Part shown: positions 23,101 to 36,744 of the stretch, piece by piece
Layout: each line of letters opens with the position of its first letter
Numbering within the stretch: position 1 is the first letter of the stretch
Source of the DNA: Solanum dulcamara
Lineage: Eukaryota; Streptophyta; Magnoliopsida; Solanales; Solanaceae
Direction: 5' to 3'
Assembly (NCBI RefSeq): GCF_947179165.1
Contig: NC_077238.1
Coordinates: forward strand, 40,725,793 to 40,789,792
Length of the DNA stretch: 64,000 nt
Program-made: the position numbers and the translations under genes
Notes under the pieces: generated by a model
The model's input: only the letters and a program-made list of their open reading frames with translations
What the model was told of the DNA's origin: nothing
The model's database searches: none

Positions 23101-25136
23101 AGAGAATGGGTCTAAGGGATACAAAACTCAATTGATGTCCAACGGGACTACATCACATAGTGTCTAAACATGCCTCTAGTCTATTCTTTGATGAGGGCTT
23201 AGGAAAAGCTCCTAGCTCACCCGAAGTAATAAAATAAAGTCAATGAAACAATGTTCAAAGAAAGTCATATCCTCGATGATATGAGACTCACCAACTTCTT
23301 AGAAAAAACTAAGTACTCTATCCACGAGTTGGATGATCGACATTCACCCCTACATTATGAGACAATATATGTAAAATATGTGTTAGTACATAGAAGGTAC
23401 TAAGTATATGAGATATACATGAACAAGTAATAGGATATGATCAGCAAAGCTTAAAAGAATTTAAAAACATATGAAAACTCATGGTCAATGCATATCATGA
23501 AACATCATAGTAAAACTCATGGCATAGCCATACACTTGTGTTGTATAAGACCTTTAACCGATATCTTAGGACTATGTGAGCTATAACATGGAATCCGATG
23601 TAACCCACATCGAGAAGGGAGAGGCTACCTTTCTAAGGTAAACTCTATCATGGTACTGAACTCAACTCAACTGTACTTTATGTGGATCCACTAACTAGGC
23701 CATGAAGGAAATCCTACATGTGGAACTTAGTTTGAGACTTGAAGTTGCTACTAGGATTCTCTTGGGTCACTAACTGCGTTATCGAACTGAACCCCACCTA
23801 AAAGTCCTTTCGGTGCTTAGTCAATATCCCAATGAAACTCATTAAAACATGATCATATGCATTATAGGGAAAAATAGTAACTACCTATAAACCCATCTTT
23901 ATAAAATATATTAAGAGTAGCTCATTAATTTTAGTGATTCATAAATATCTATAACTTCGATGAGAATTGTCCTTATCACCATCTTTAAACATGATTGTAT
24001 GAGAATTGTAATTATCACACCATAATAACTTTATTAGATCATATTGATCATCATCATAACTTCATCATTAAATCATAATGAAAACTTTCCTTGAAAATCA
24101 TTGAACTCGTAATCAAATCAGAAAAATCATCTTTAACTTCATAATCATAACTTGGAAATAGCTTTATGCATGGGCATTCATAATTCAACTTAAAATCATG
24201 CAATTCATGTAGAAACATGCTTAGAATAATCATTTATAATAATTCTAAATGAAATTGAAATAGCCCAATGCAATTCATAAAAACTAGGGTTTATAAACCA
24301 TTGAAAATAGAAGGATAACTTGAGAAAACTTTGGAACTCCATAGGTGAAAGGAACCCATATATCAAACCCCACATACCTTGAGTGAATTCACTTAGAATT
24401 GAAGAAGAAACCTTGGTGAAATCTAAAACCCTAGCTTGTAGCTTGGAGAAGAATCCTTGAGAGAATTGAGTTTTTCCCTTTGAAGAGTGATTTTAGAATG
24501 AGGGAATTTCAAAGGATTGGGTAGATATAGGTCTAAAATTAGCCATAATTGTGTTTAGGTTCATTGATCCAAACTTGTGAAATGACATATATACACCTTA
24601 TTAAAAACTCGAATTTGACCCTATGAGGTAGGAGTCATCCTCAAGTCTACGAGTCATCGTACAGGTTTCTGAGAAACACCTAGAAATCAAGAATCTAAAC
24701 TTTTCCTATGAGTCATCATTACGACTGGTAATAATGTTTATGGGTCGTCGACCCAACTTGTCTTGCAGGGTTAAAAATCTAAAATTTTCCCTTCTCTGAA
24801 GTTGTGTTAATGAGTCATTTCTATGACTCATCATTTGGTTAAGAGTCATTTATTAGAATCATCCTGCAAGTCCAAAAACCTGCAACCTTTGCAGTCTCTA
24901 AACTTTTGGAATAACTCATTTTGACAAATTATAGACACTCCTACAACTCGTCATGTTGATTAGTAGGGTGTCATCTGAGGTTTGTCTTGGATAGACCCTT
25001 AGGACTCCCAATACGAATCATTCCAATGAGTCGTAGGAACCTATATGAGCTGTAGAGTGACTCGTAAACATGAGGTCAGTCCTAAAAATTGAGAATTTCT
25101 CTTTGGTTCCAACTTTTTGACTTCTGCGGTCTTATA
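23101..25136 (-). mobile_element. LTR of gypsy element B (first copy, left end uncertain)
   Basis: AT-rich, non-coding, followed on the right by atatctctccctt (polypurine tract on the minus strand) and then the B integrase end, so it is the 3' LTR of a minus-strand element. The block catgcctct...agctcaccc near 23168 matches the LTR of C at 35046-35095. In C that block lies ~195 bp inside the LTR, so B's LTR is probably truncated at the junction with E. Part from 23728 on is repeated at 29064-30510. Confidence 0.6.
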
Positions 25137-25429
25137 ATATCTCTCCCTTGAGAACATTCATCCTTGAATGAGATTAACTTATCATAGGAAGGATACGAAA
25201 AGAGGACTAATAACCCAACATGATAATAATGACATCTTGAAAATGCATAGAACATGAAAATTTCAAACTTTAACATAAATCATGGCTTTGAAAATCAACT
25301 TTTATGTATATGCATGCATTTGAATGACATAGGAGGAACTGAATACGTAAGAGTTCAATTAACTTGAATAAAAATAACTTACTACTTTAGGCTTGAGTAA
25401 AGGGAAAGAGGTACATATATCATTTCAGT

Positions 25430-25953
25430 ATATCCGCCTCCGCTTCCCAAGTAGCACTTTCTACTTGTTGGTTCCACCACAATACTTTGACGAATGCAAC
25501 TTCTTTGTTTCTTAGCCTCTTAACTTGCTGGTCTTAGATTTCCACCAGAACCTCCTCATAATTCAAGTTCTCTTCAACACTCACATATCTTAATGGGACA
25601 ATGAAATTCCGATCACCCATAAACTTTCTCAACATAGATACATGAAATACCGGGTGAATCAGAGCCAACTCAAATGGAAAATCTAACTCATAAGTCACTT
25701 TTCCAATACGTCTTAATATCCTATAAGGTCCAACATACCTATGGCTTAGTTTCCCTTTCTTGCCAAAATGTGTTACCCTTTATGTTTGAAACCTTAAAAT
25801 AGACCCAATCATCCACCTTAAATTTAAGGTTTCTTTTCCTAACATCGGAATAGGACTTTTGACGACTTTGAGACATCTTTAATATCTCTCTTATGAGTCT
25901 CACTTTATCCATAGAATCTACAACTAAATCTAGACCAATCAAGGCCTTCTCTC
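25430..25953 (-). pseudogene. Element B integrase C terminus and chromodomain (unit 1)
   Basis: Minus-strand reading: ALIGLDLVVDSMDKVRLIRE, then SYSDVRKRNLKFKVDDWVYFKVS (the GPY/F-type linker of gypsy integrase), a frame break near 25740, then HPVFHVSMLRKF, RLRNKE and a TWEAEAD-type chromodomain end near 25440. It is cut at 25953 by the LTR of C, whose insertion removed it from its own integrase core. The same piece stands at 34330-34850 in unit 2. Chromovirus (Tekay/Del-like) by the single chromodomain at the polyprotein end. Confidence 0.8.
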
Positions 25954-27787
25954 TGTCATGACCCGACCTAGGGCCTAATCGTAACACGAAGATTGAAAGC
26001 CCGAAGGGATGCAACCAAGCCTCTTGTACATATCATAAGTATTCAAAAGGTAAAGCAAAAGAGGAAATATCATAAGAGAGTCTAAACCATGATTAGTAAA
26101 TGAAGAATGTCACATGACAACATAGACTAGAAACATTCGTCCAACTAGATAGTAAAGCTTAACTAGCCATATATATGAATATGATCTATAACTTCAACCC
26201 CTACATTATGATATAATGTAGGCAAAAAGTATGTATTAGTACATTGGAATGTACTAAGTGTGTGGGCGTGAAATGCAACGTAAATCATGGAATGCAATGG
26301 TCAAACAAATTACATGATAAGATGAGGTAAGTAAAGACATGAGAAAATTATATTAACCAAAGTATTTAAAAAGAAAAATTTATAATCATAGCATACCTAA
26401 GAGATCATACATATGTGGGATAGGAACCATAGCCTACAATAAGACTATGCGAGTTATAACATGGAATCCCGTTGTCTCCATATACAATGAAGAAAAAGGG
26501 GAATCTACTTGCCAAAGTAGATTCTACCCCACTAAGAGGGTCATGCATATGCTATATGTGGATCCACTAGCTAGTCTATGAAGGAAATCCTACGGTGGCA
26601 CATAATTATGAGACACGAGACTTTATATAAGGACCCCGTATTTTGAGCTCCCACCTCAAGTCCACATTCGATGTTAAGTCAAATCCTACGGAATATATAC
26701 ATAGCATAAAAATCATAATTTCATATATATAATCATGATCATAGGTTTGAAATCATAGAGTATCTCATTTTCAGTAGCTCATTTTCATAACATACTTGTA
26801 ATGTGAGAATTGTCCTTTCATCATTACAATCATACTTACATAGATATAATTCATACTTGGAAATTCATGATCATAGCTTATACTTGAAATTAGGGTAAGA
26901 CATGAATGCATGATCAATTGATTTAAAAATTATGAAATTGACTTGAAAACATGCATGATCATAAACTTTATATCAGCTCATATGTAATTCATAAAGAAAA
27001 TATCACTTGGAAGTATAATTCAAAATACTCATAATTTACATCATAAATCCTAGAAATCAAAATTAGGAGAATTCATGAGAAAACTCTTTAATTTAATGCA
27101 ATAACCATCAATTTATATTAAAATAGACTCATGATCATACTTTAAAGCAAAATTCATGCAATTGGAATAGAGATCATAAAACTCATAAAATACCATATTT
27201 TAATTTAATAGAAAACCTTGAGAAATTGATTGGGCTTCATGGATGAAAGAATTCATGAATCAATACTCACATACCTTAAGTGAGAACACCAAATAATTTG
27301 AAAGAACTTCAGAGTTTTGATGGAGAGCTTGAGAGAATTTACTTGAAGTCTTCAATGGAGTCCTTGAGAGTCTTTTGTTGAGAGAAAAATATTTAAGTAG
27401 GTGAATTGTAGAAGAATGAATAGAATTAGAGATTTTGGTTAATTTATGGAGTTGAATTAGGTCCTAAAAACGTCTAGGTTCATTAGATAATAATATAGAA
27501 AATGTCTAAAATACCCTTACTAAAAATACAACTCATCCAAAAAACTCTTTCCAGGTTCACAACGCGAAATTATTGCGGACCTTTCTGTTTTAGGCAGTTT
27601 TTTGAAAATCTATCTTTCTATCTATGGGTCCAAAAAATCCACTGAAACTATTTTCCTGTAGGTTTTGAACCCCTGATCGATATTCTAAACTCAAAATTTC
27701 CAAAAATATTAAGGATAAGGTGTTCCATGAGCGGCCTAATCCCAAGTCATTCTTAAGGAACTTGTGAGCATTTTTGAGGATGTTACA
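25954..27787 (-). mobile_element. LTR of gypsy element C (unit 1)
   Basis: Begins tgtcatgacccgacc and ends ggatgttaca, 1834 bp, followed by atatctcctcctt (minus-strand polypurine tract) and then the C chromodomain. It is the 3' LTR of C, inserted into B's integrase at 25953. Its unit-2 counterpart keeps 140 bp that are missing here (35048-35187). Otherwise AT-rich, with many atcata-type stretches and no gene. Confidence 0.8.
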
Positions 27788-28046
27788 ATATCTCCTCCTT
27801 GGGAACATTCGTCCTCGAATGCGATTCTACTAATATAGGAAGGACATGGAAAAAGGACTTAGAAACCCAACGTGAATATGAGGGCACTTTGAAAGATGCA
27901 TAGAACATGTAAAATTCATACTTAACATAAAACACAGTCTTTGAATAAAATCATTTCCATTAATCATACATGTATATGAATGACATGTGGAACTAAAACT
28001 TAGGAGTTTAATTGATTTGATCATTAACAACTTAGTACCTTTAGGC

Positions 28047-28720
28047 TCAAGTGAAAAGAAAGAGATACGGATAATGCTTCATCATGTCTGATTCCGCTTT
28101 CCACGTAGCACTCTCTACTTGTTGATTTCTCAATAACACTTTGATGGATGCAACGTCTTTATTTCTTAACCTTTGCACTTGCCGGTCTAAAATCTCAATC
28201 GGGACCTCCTCATAGGTAAAATTCTCTTTAATACTTATATTTTCTATTGGCACAATAGAATTTGGATCCCTCTCAAACTTCCTCAACATTGACACATGAA
28301 ATACCGGATGAACTAGAGCCAACTCAAGTGGCAAGTCTAACTTATATGCTACCTTGCCAATACACTTCAATATCCTATAGGGTCCTATATATCAAGGACT
28401 CAACTTCCATTTCTTACCAAACCGTATTAACCCCTTTCATAGGTAAAATCTTTAAATACACCATATCATCCACATCAAATTCAAGCTCTCTCCTCCTAGT
28501 GTTTGAATAGGACTTTTAACGACTTTGAGCCATTTTCAATCTTTCTCTTATGAGCCTTACTTTCTCTATTGCATCAACTACCAAATCTGGACCACTAAAT
28601 GCCATCTCACCTACTTCAAACCACCCTATCATAGACCTACATCTTCTCCCGTACAAGGCTTCAAAAGGAGCCATTTGGATGCTAGAGTGATAACTATTAT
28701 TGTAGGCAAACTCATTTAAT
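28047..28720 (-). pseudogene. Element C integrase C terminus and chromodomain (unit 1)
   Basis: The frame 28370-28047 reads KCIGKVAYKLDLPLELALVHPVFHVSMLRKF, then EILDRQVQRLRNKDVASIKVL and ATWKAESDMMKHYPYLF: the end of integrase and a chromodomain, ending near the polypurine tract. Upstream, 28720-28380 holds the MAPFEAL..RRCRSMIGWFEVGEMAF linker on the minus strand, with a stop before the chromodomain frame. Same protein as 40437-41064 in unit 2, sharing the same break, which shows that the break is older than the duplication. Confidence 0.85.
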
Positions 28721-28734
28721 GGAAAATGGTTATC

Positions 28735-29063
28735 CTAACTTCCTCTAAGATCAATCACACATGCCCTTAACATATCCTCCAAGGTTTGAATTGTTCTTTT
28801 GGCTTGTCCATCAGTTTGAGGATAGAAGGCGTTACTTAGCTTGACTTTAGTACCAAGACCTTTCTGAAATGAATTCCAAAAATGTGAACTAAATTGAGTA
28901 CCTCTATCTGATATAATCCACAAAGGAACACCATGAAGTTTCACAAGTTCACGAATGTACAACTTGGCATATTCTTCATCACCATAAGAAGTCTTGACCA
29001 GGAGAAAATGTGCCGATTTGTTCATCCGGTCCATAATGACCCAAATTGAATCATGTTGTCTTC
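28735..29063 (-). pseudogene. Element C integrase core (unit 1, truncated at the duplication joint)
   Basis: Minus strand: RRQHDSIWVIMDRMNKSAHFLLVKTSYG, then LVKLHGVPLWIISDRGTQFSSHFWNSF, then KLSNAFYPQTDGQAKRTIQTLEDML. The three acidic residues of the DDE core are present (D in VIMDRM, D in ISDRG, E in QTLED). The frame enters LTR-B sequence to the right of 29063 because of the tandem joint; residues before RRQ (SQITQLVTQENPSSNFKSQT) are translated LTR. Compared with unit 2 the core has Ala for Asp in QA/DKRT. Confidence 0.85.
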
Positions 29064-30510
29064 TAGTTTGAGACTTGAAGTTGCTACTAGGATTCTCTTG
29101 GGTAACTAACTGCGTTATCTGACTGAACCCCACCTAAAAGTCCTTTCGGTGCTTAGTCAATATCCCAATGAAACTCATTAAAACATGATCATACGCATTA
29201 TAGGGAAAAATAGTAACTACCTATCAACCCATCTTAATAAAACATATTAAGAGTAGCTCATTAATTTTAGTGATTCATAAAAATCTTTAACATCGATGAG
29301 AATTATCCTTATCACCATCTTTAAACATGATTGTATGAGAATTGTAATTATCACACCATAATAACTTTATTAGATCATATTGATCATCATCATAACTTCA
29401 TCATTAAATCATAATGAAAACTTTCCTTGAAATCATTGAACTCGTAATCAAATCAGAAAAATCATCTTTAACTTCATAATCATAACTTGGAAATAGATTT
29501 ATGCATGGGCATTCATAATTCAATATAAAATCATGCAATTCATGTAGAAACATGCTTAGAATAATCATTTATAACAATTCAAAATGAAATTGAAATAGCC
29601 CAATACAATTCATAAAAACTAGGGTTTATAAACCATTGAAAATAGAAGGATAACTTGAGAAAACTTTGGAACTCCATAGGTGAAAGGAACCCATAGATCA
29701 AACCCCACATACCTTGAGTTAATTCACTTGGAATTAAAGAAGAAACCTTGGTGAAATCTAAAAGCCTAGCTTGTAGCTTGGAGAAGAATACTTGAGAGAA
29801 TTGAGTTTTTCCCTTTGAAGAGTGATTTTAGAATGAGGGAATTTCAAAGGATTGGGTAGATATAGGTCTGAAATTAGCCATAATTGTGTCTAGGTTCATT
29901 GATCCAAACTTGTGAAATGACATAAATACACCTTCTTAAAAACTCGAATTTGACCCTATGAGGTAGGAGTCATCCTCAAGTCTACGAGTCATCGTACAGG
30001 TTTCTGAGAAACACCTAGAAATCAAGAATCTAAACTTTTCCTATGAGTCATCATTACGACTAGTAATAACATTTATGGGTCGTCGACCCAACTTGTCTTG
30101 CAAGGTTAAAAATCTAAAATTTTCCCTTCTCTGAAGTTGTGTTAATTAGTCATTTCAATGACTCATCATTTGGTTAAGAGTTATTGATTGGACTCATCCT
30201 ACAAGTCCAAAAACCTGTAACCTTTGCAGTCTCTAAACTTTTGGAATATCTCATTTTGATGAATCATAGACACTCCTACAACTCGTCATGTTGATTCGTA
30301 GGGTGTCATCTGAGGTTTGTCTTGGATAGACACTTGGGACTCCCTCTACGAATCATTCTAACGAGTTATAGGAACCTATATGAGTTGTAGAGTGACTCAT
30401 AAACATGAGGTCAGTCCTAAAAATTGAGAATTTCTCCTTGGTTCTAACTTTTTGACTTTTGGGGTCTTATAATATCTCTCCCTTGAGAACATTCATCCTC
30501 GAATGAGATT
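29064..30510 (-). mobile_element. LTR of gypsy element B (unit 2 copy)
   Basis: Matches 23728-25170 nearly line by line, including the stretch of aatcataatgaaaactttcc and the pairs of gagtcat motifs. Ends near 30483 with tctctccctt (minus-strand polypurine tract) followed by gagaacattcatcc. The last 5 bp agatt are the target site of the solo LTR. No gene. Confidence 0.75.
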
Positions 30511-33500
30511 TGTTACACCCCACATCTTTGAACTCCGAATGTCCCTTAAGTTACTTAGAAGCTAGCATGTGAGCCACTTAAGTTACGACACTATCAAACG
30601 GCTCTAAGGAAGGGAGAATGTGATACCCCATACTATAGAAGGTTGGAGATGAAATCATAAGAGTCCGGAAGGAATTGGAGGCCAAGTAATGAGTCGTAGG
30701 ACTCAATTTACCTATGTAAGCTACTAAGTTAAAATTCATATGCACTTGAGCTACTTAAGCATATATTAAACTTATGTAGCACGAATTACATAGGTACATA
30801 AAATAAGACGAGATTACGAGCCCATGAGGAAGGAAAAAAAAGATGACTCGTGGTAGACAATGAAGAAGCAACACATGGCAGCACCTCAAGAAAGCAGGTG
30901 ACCCACCTGCTTGGGGTCAAGTAGGTGACCCACCTTCTTGGGGGGGTGGACCCCACTGCCATGTGGCAGCCCATAGTTGGAAGCATGATACGGTGGCCCA
31001 ATAGGGGCTGGACACATGTCACCTCTTGGGGTTGACACGTTTCACACCCTAAAGCCACCTATATATGTTGATATATATCATATACTTCAGTTATCCATCA
31101 AAACATCAGCCAACATAGAGAAAAAAAACGTGAGGGAGAGAAATAGAGAGGCAGCCATGGTTCTTGAAGTTTAAAGGTTAGTTTTCCAATTTTCTTCCGT
31201 GAATTAATTATATACGATGTACCTTAAGTACGTGGATACGTATATATGTATTTTAAGACCTTCATGGAAGTAAAACTCCAGCTTTGCAATTGGAATTTGG
31301 AAGAGAAAATAAGAGAAAACGCTAGTTAACAAACCAATTTTTGGAAGGGACAGTGGTTAGTAATATTGGTATAACTTCTTGTGTACAGATTCGTTTCGAG
31401 TGATTTAATATGTTTTGGAAAGGTATGTCATGGGTCTATAACTTTAATTCAGACTCCAAAATCCATTTTTACTTGTATCAGCTCAAAAAATGGTGATGAA
31501 GTGTAGAGGAGGTACTGCTCAGATTTGGTTTTGGAAATTCTACACGGACAGCTGTAAGTCTTTTGGTCATATCTTTTTGTACAAAATTGATGTATGGATG
31601 ATTCGAAATTGTTTGCGACCCTAAGACACATATATATAACCTTCATGAGGACATAAATCCTTTTTCCCTCTATTACAACCTCGAAACGAAGCGACAAGGT
31701 AAAACAGTAAGCTGTCCAGATTTCACATTTTGGATAGTTTTGACGAGTTTGACAAGTTTAACGTAAGGTAAGGCCTTTCCTTTTAAATTGGAGTTTATGG
31801 TATTGTTATATGGTGTGTTAAACCCCTTGTATGATGCTGGAAGTTTAAGAATGTCGTAGAAATGCTCGGCGTTCAAAATAAACTAAATTGAAGTCGCTAG
31901 AAGTGAATTGTCATCGAAATAAAGTATCGTTCTTGTGAGTTGCTCTGCAGGGGTGTGGCTTGTTGTTGCAGGGCCTGAATATGTCCTAATTTGGGTTAGT
32001 GTGCTTCTGGTAGAATCCACATGACCCCTTGTTGCGTATAATTAAAGGCGTCACAAAATAAAGGCTAGACGCCCTATTTTGATATCGTATTTTCGAATAA
32101 GTCGTTTGGAGTTTATGTTGTATATTGTTGGTATGAATTGCTGCAGGTTTTTGTTGTTGGTTGGCTGTAGGTCTTAGGGACCTAATTGGAAATTTGGATA
32201 GGGCACATTACAGGGGAGGTGCTGCCCAATTTTCGTCGACGCCTTAGCGAATAACAGAACTAGTCGGGGAAACGACTAAGAAAATAGATTTCATTAATAC
32301 TAAGATGTAACCTAGGGTGCTGGAAAGAAAAAGGCGTTGATATTCATACTACTTTCATGTTGAATAGGTTCAAAGGACAGCGAGGCAAGCAGGATAAGGA
32401 ATAATTCAGACAAGGTATGTAAAGCTTTCCCTTGGCATGTTTTGGTATAAGCACGTACAATTATCTTTCTTTCCTTTTGGCAAGTTTTAGCCTTAAGTGA
32501 ATTGTATGTGGAATGTGGGAATAATTCCATTCCCAGAACTCCAGGTACGCCCCATAATCCCTAACTACAGTTAAGTGTTAACACTCCTACAAGGATTGAG
32601 TATTACATGTTAAGGCTTCTACGTGCTAAAGAATAGTGTATGGGAAACTATCTTTCCCTTCTCTTGATATGTATTTGGTACGAAAGTGAGATTTGAATGC
32701 CATAGTGGCTCACCGAGCCCTATAATGGGCCGGGTATGAAATATGTGTATGAAGGTCATCTAAAACAAAGTACAGACTACATAAATCTTATTCTCTTTCT
32801 TCTTTTGGGCATGTCTTTGTCTTAGTTGTAAGTTGAATATGATGTGAGCTCTGGGGTAACTCCATCCTCAAACATCTCTTATTTACTTCTGAATATAGAA
32901 CTCCTACAGTAGTCGAACTATTTCCCTGGAAACTTTTATATGTTAAAAAGGTAACAAGTGTACAGGCTCCAAGTCTTACAGACTATTTGTTAACAAATGT
33001 TTTTGGTTCCATGAGCGATATGGCTTTACTTTAGTACATGTCTAGGAGCCCGGAGATTATAATTGATATTGCCCATAATGGCATTTAGAAGCCACTCGAG
33101 ATGACTATACTACTACTCGAGTCCTCCAACAAAATTTTAATCTTTTTATACAGTCAAGTCTCTAATAATGATTTAAATTGCATATAGTTACTCACTACTC
33201 TACTCGTGTATATTGTAATACTTCTTTCCCTCAGTCCCGGGCCAGGATATGTTCTCATGCACAGTTCACTGCATTATTCCCTGAGTCCCTCAATAGAGGG
33301 CCAGGATACGTGTATAGATATATGATGATGTGTTGTAATAAGGTGGTGATGGAACTGGGGCCATGATGGTTTTACAGAGATGATTCACCGGACCCCCGAA
33401 AGGGCCGGCTATATGATATGACTTGAACATGCATGTTTTTGTAATTCACAAAGTACAGGTACAGGTTTCTGAATTGATATCTTATCCCCTGTCTCTATAT

Positions 33501-34067
33501 TTCAGATATGCTTCCGGTTGTATTATATTATGTTTTACATACTCAGTACATATATCGTACTGACCCCCCTTTCTCGGGGGCTGCGTTCATGCCCGCAGGT
33601 ATAGATACAGATTTTAGGAGTCCGTTAGCTTAGGATTCTATGCAGCTCAGTTGGAAGAGGCTCCATTGTATCGGGGCCTAGTTTTGTGATACTATCCAGG
33701 GATGTATAAAAATTATTTCATCCATTCAGGGGTACGGCGGGGGCCCTATCCCGCCATATGTTGTCATTTATATGTTTAGAGGTCTGCAGACATGTATATG
33801 TGGGTTGTGTATGTTAGTTTGATTCAGCTGGGTCTACATGATATATGATATATGTTATTATATTATGGCAGCCTTGTTGGCTTGCGTGCCCTATCGTGTT
33901 GTGGTACAAACGAAAAGGTCTACAGGTTTATGAAAATGTTATCACCCAATGGGGCTTTGTTACATGATACTGTTTATTTACAATTCAATGTGACCACAGC
34001 TGATAGATATGTATACGGAGGGTCCAGATCAGACCCCAGTCGCGGCTTACGGGGTTGGGTCATGACA
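30511..34067 (+). mobile_element. Solo LTR of the LARD-like family, 3557 bp
   Basis: Begins tgttacacccc and ends ggttgggtcatgaca; matches the L1 LTRs through its length. It is flanked by a perfect direct repeat agatt (30506-30510 and 34068-34072), and the uninterrupted site is visible at 25161 in unit 1. No primer site or internal sequence follows, so two LTRs recombined and removed the internal part. Its U3-like part (30840-31050) has none of the five CACGTG motifs of L1 intact. Confidence 0.92.
33544..33580. other. Paired stem-loop module in the solo LTR
   Basis: CAGTAC...GTACTG (33544-33562) followed at once by CCCCCC..ttctc..GGGGG (33564-33580), as in L1, L2 and A. Confidence 0.6.
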
Positions 34068-34329
34068 AGATTAACTTATCATAGGAAGGATACGAAAAGA
34101 GGACTAATAACCCAACATGATAATAATGACATCTTGAAAATGCATAGAACATGAAAATTTCAAACTTTAACATAAATCATGGCTTTGAAAATCAACTTTT
34201 ATGTATATGCATGCATTTGAATGACATAGGAGGAACTGAATACGTAAGAGTTCAATTAACTTGAATAAAAAGAACTTACTACTTTAGGCTTGAGTAAAGG
34301 GAAAGAGGTACATATATCATTTCAGCATA

Positions 34330-34850
34330 TCCGCCTCCGCTTCTCAAGTAGCACTTTCTACTTGTTGGTTCCACCAAAATACTTTGATGAATGCAACTTC
34401 TTTGTTTCTTAGACTCTTAACTTACTGGTCTTAGATTTCCAACAGAACCTCCTCATAATTCAAGTTCTCTTCAACACTCACATATCTTAATGGGACAATG
34501 AAATTCCGATCACCCATAAACTTTCTCAACATAGATACATGAAATACCGGGTGAATCAGAGCCAACTCAAATGGAAAATCTAACTCATAAGTCAGTTTTG
34601 CAATACGTCTCAATATACTATTAGGTCCAACATATCTATGGCTTAGTTTCCCTTTCATGCCAAAATGTGTTACCCTTTATGGATGAAAGCTTAAAATAGA
34701 CCCAATCATCTACCTTAAATTCAAGGTTTCTTTTCCGAACATCGGAATAGGACTTTTGACGACTTTGAGCCACCTTTAATATCTCTCTTATGAGTCTCAC
34801 TTTATCCATAGAATCTAAAACTAAATCTAGACCAATCAAGGCCATCTCTG
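34330..34850 (-). pseudogene. Element B integrase C terminus and chromodomain (unit 2)
   Basis: Two overlapping minus-strand frames, 34845-34636 (MALIGLDLVLDSMDKVRLIRE..VDDWVYFKLS) and 34658-34431 (RYVGPNSILRRIAKLTYELDFPFELALIHPVFHVSMLRKF..EENLNYEEV), show one frameshift in the integrase tail. The chromodomain follows with a stop near 34430. It is cut at 34850 by LTR-C exactly as in unit 1. Confidence 0.8.
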
Positions 34851-36744
34851 TGTCATGACCCTACCTAGATCCTAATCGTAACACGGAGATTGAAAGCCCG
34901 AAAGGCTGCAACCAAGCCTCTTGTACATATCATAAGCATTCAAAAGGTAAAGCAAAAGAGAAAATATCATAATAGAGTCTAAACCATGATTAGTAAATGA
35001 AGAATGTCACATGACAACATAGACTAGAAACATTCGTCCAACTAGATGCCTCTACTCATGAATATTGGAGGGGCTAAGATATGTCCCTAGCTCACCCTCA
35101 ATATGACACATAGCAAAAGTCTTTGAAAATAATAACTAACTCGATAACCAGTCCCCAATAAATGAGGACTGACCATAACTGCTGGATAGTAAAGCTTAAC
35201 TAGCCATATATATGAATATGATCTTTAACCTCAACCCATATATTATGAGACAATGTAGGTAAAAAGTATGTATTAGTACATTGGAATGTACTAAGTATGT
35301 GGGCGTAAAATGCAACGTAAATCATGGAATGCAATGGTCAAGCAAATCACATGATAAGACGAGGTAAGTAAAGACATGAGAAAATTATATTGACCAAAGT
35401 ATTTAAAAAGAAAAATTTATAATCATAGCATACCTAAGAGATCATACATATGTGGGATAGGAAACATAGCCTACAATAAGACCATGCGAGTTATAACATG
35501 GAATCCTCTTGTCTCCCTATACAATGAAGAAAAAGGGGAATCTACTTGTCAAAGTAGATTCTACCCCACTAAGAGGGTCATGCATATGCTATATGTGGAT
35601 CCACTAGCTAGTCTATGAAGGAAATCCTACGGTGGCACGTAGTTATGAGACACGAGACTTTATATAAGGACCCCATATTTTGAGCTCCCACCTCAAGTCC
35701 ACATTCGATGTTAAGTCAAATCCTACGGAATATATACATAGCATAAAAATCATAATTTCATATATATAATCATGATCATAGGTTTGAAATCATAGAGTAT
35801 CTCATTTTCAGTAGCTCATTTTCATAACATACTTGTAATGTGAGAATTGTCCTTTCATCATTACAATCATACTTACATAGATATAATTCATACTTGGAAA
35901 TTCATGATCATAGCTTATACTTGAAATTAGGGTAAGACATGAATGCATGATCAATTGATTTGAAAATTATGAAATTGACTTGAAAACATGCATGATCATA
36001 AACTTTATATCAGCCCATATGTAATTCATAAAGAAAATATCACTTGGAAGCATAATTCAAAATACTCATAATTTACATCATAAACCCTAGAAATCAAAAT
36101 TAGGAGAATTCATGAGAAAACTCTTTAATTTAATGCAATAACCATCAATTTATATTAAAATAGACTCATGATCATACTTTGAAGCAAAATTCATGCAATT
36201 GGAATAGAGATCATAAAACTCATAAAATACCATATTTTAACTTAATAAAAAACCTTGAGAAATTGATTGGGCTTCATGGATGAAAGAATTCATGAATCAA
36301 TACTCACATACCTTAAGTAAGAACACCAAATAATTTTAAAGAACTTGAGAGTTTTGATGGAGAGCTTGAGAGAATTTACTTGAAGTCTTCAATGGAGTCC
36401 TTGAGAGTCTTTTGTAGAGAAAAAAATATTTAAGTAGGTGAATTGTAGAAGAATGAATAGAATTAGAGATTTTGGTTAATTTATAGAGTTGAATTAGGTC
36501 CTAAAAACGTCTAGGTTCATTAGATAATAATATAGAAAACGTCTAAAATGCCCTTACTAAAAATACAACTCATCCAAAAAACCCTTTCCAGGTTCGCGAC
36601 GTGAAATTGTCGCAGACCTTTCTGTTTTAGGCAGTTTTTTGAGAAATCTATCTTTCGATCTATGCGTCCGAAAAATCCACTGAAACTATTTTCCTGCAGG
36701 TTTTGAACCCCTGGTCGATATTCTAAACTCAGATTTTCCAAAAA
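34851..36744 (-). mobile_element. LTR of gypsy element C (unit 2, left part)
   Basis: Matches 25954-27706. Interrupted at 36744 by the mitochondrial insert and resumed at 40098-40177 (ending tgttaca). Keeps the 140 bp at 35048-35187 that unit 1 lost. Confidence 0.82.

Larger units (their letters stand above)
23728..29063. repeat. Tandem duplication, unit 1 (5336 bp)
   Basis: Contains most of LTR-B, the B integrase end, LTR-C, and the C chromodomain and integrase core. The same order is found from 29064 to 41453. The joint at 29064-29067 is tagt, which is also present at the left edge (23728-23731) and right edge (41454-41457), so the units were joined at a 4-bp microhomology. Sampled lines differ by a few percent between units. 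Confidence 0.85.

Noticed and set aside
22886..23101. Plus-strand frame of 71 codons with an acidic, basic-rich composition
   Set aside because: It is the shadow of the E gag zinc-knuckle region on the minus strand.
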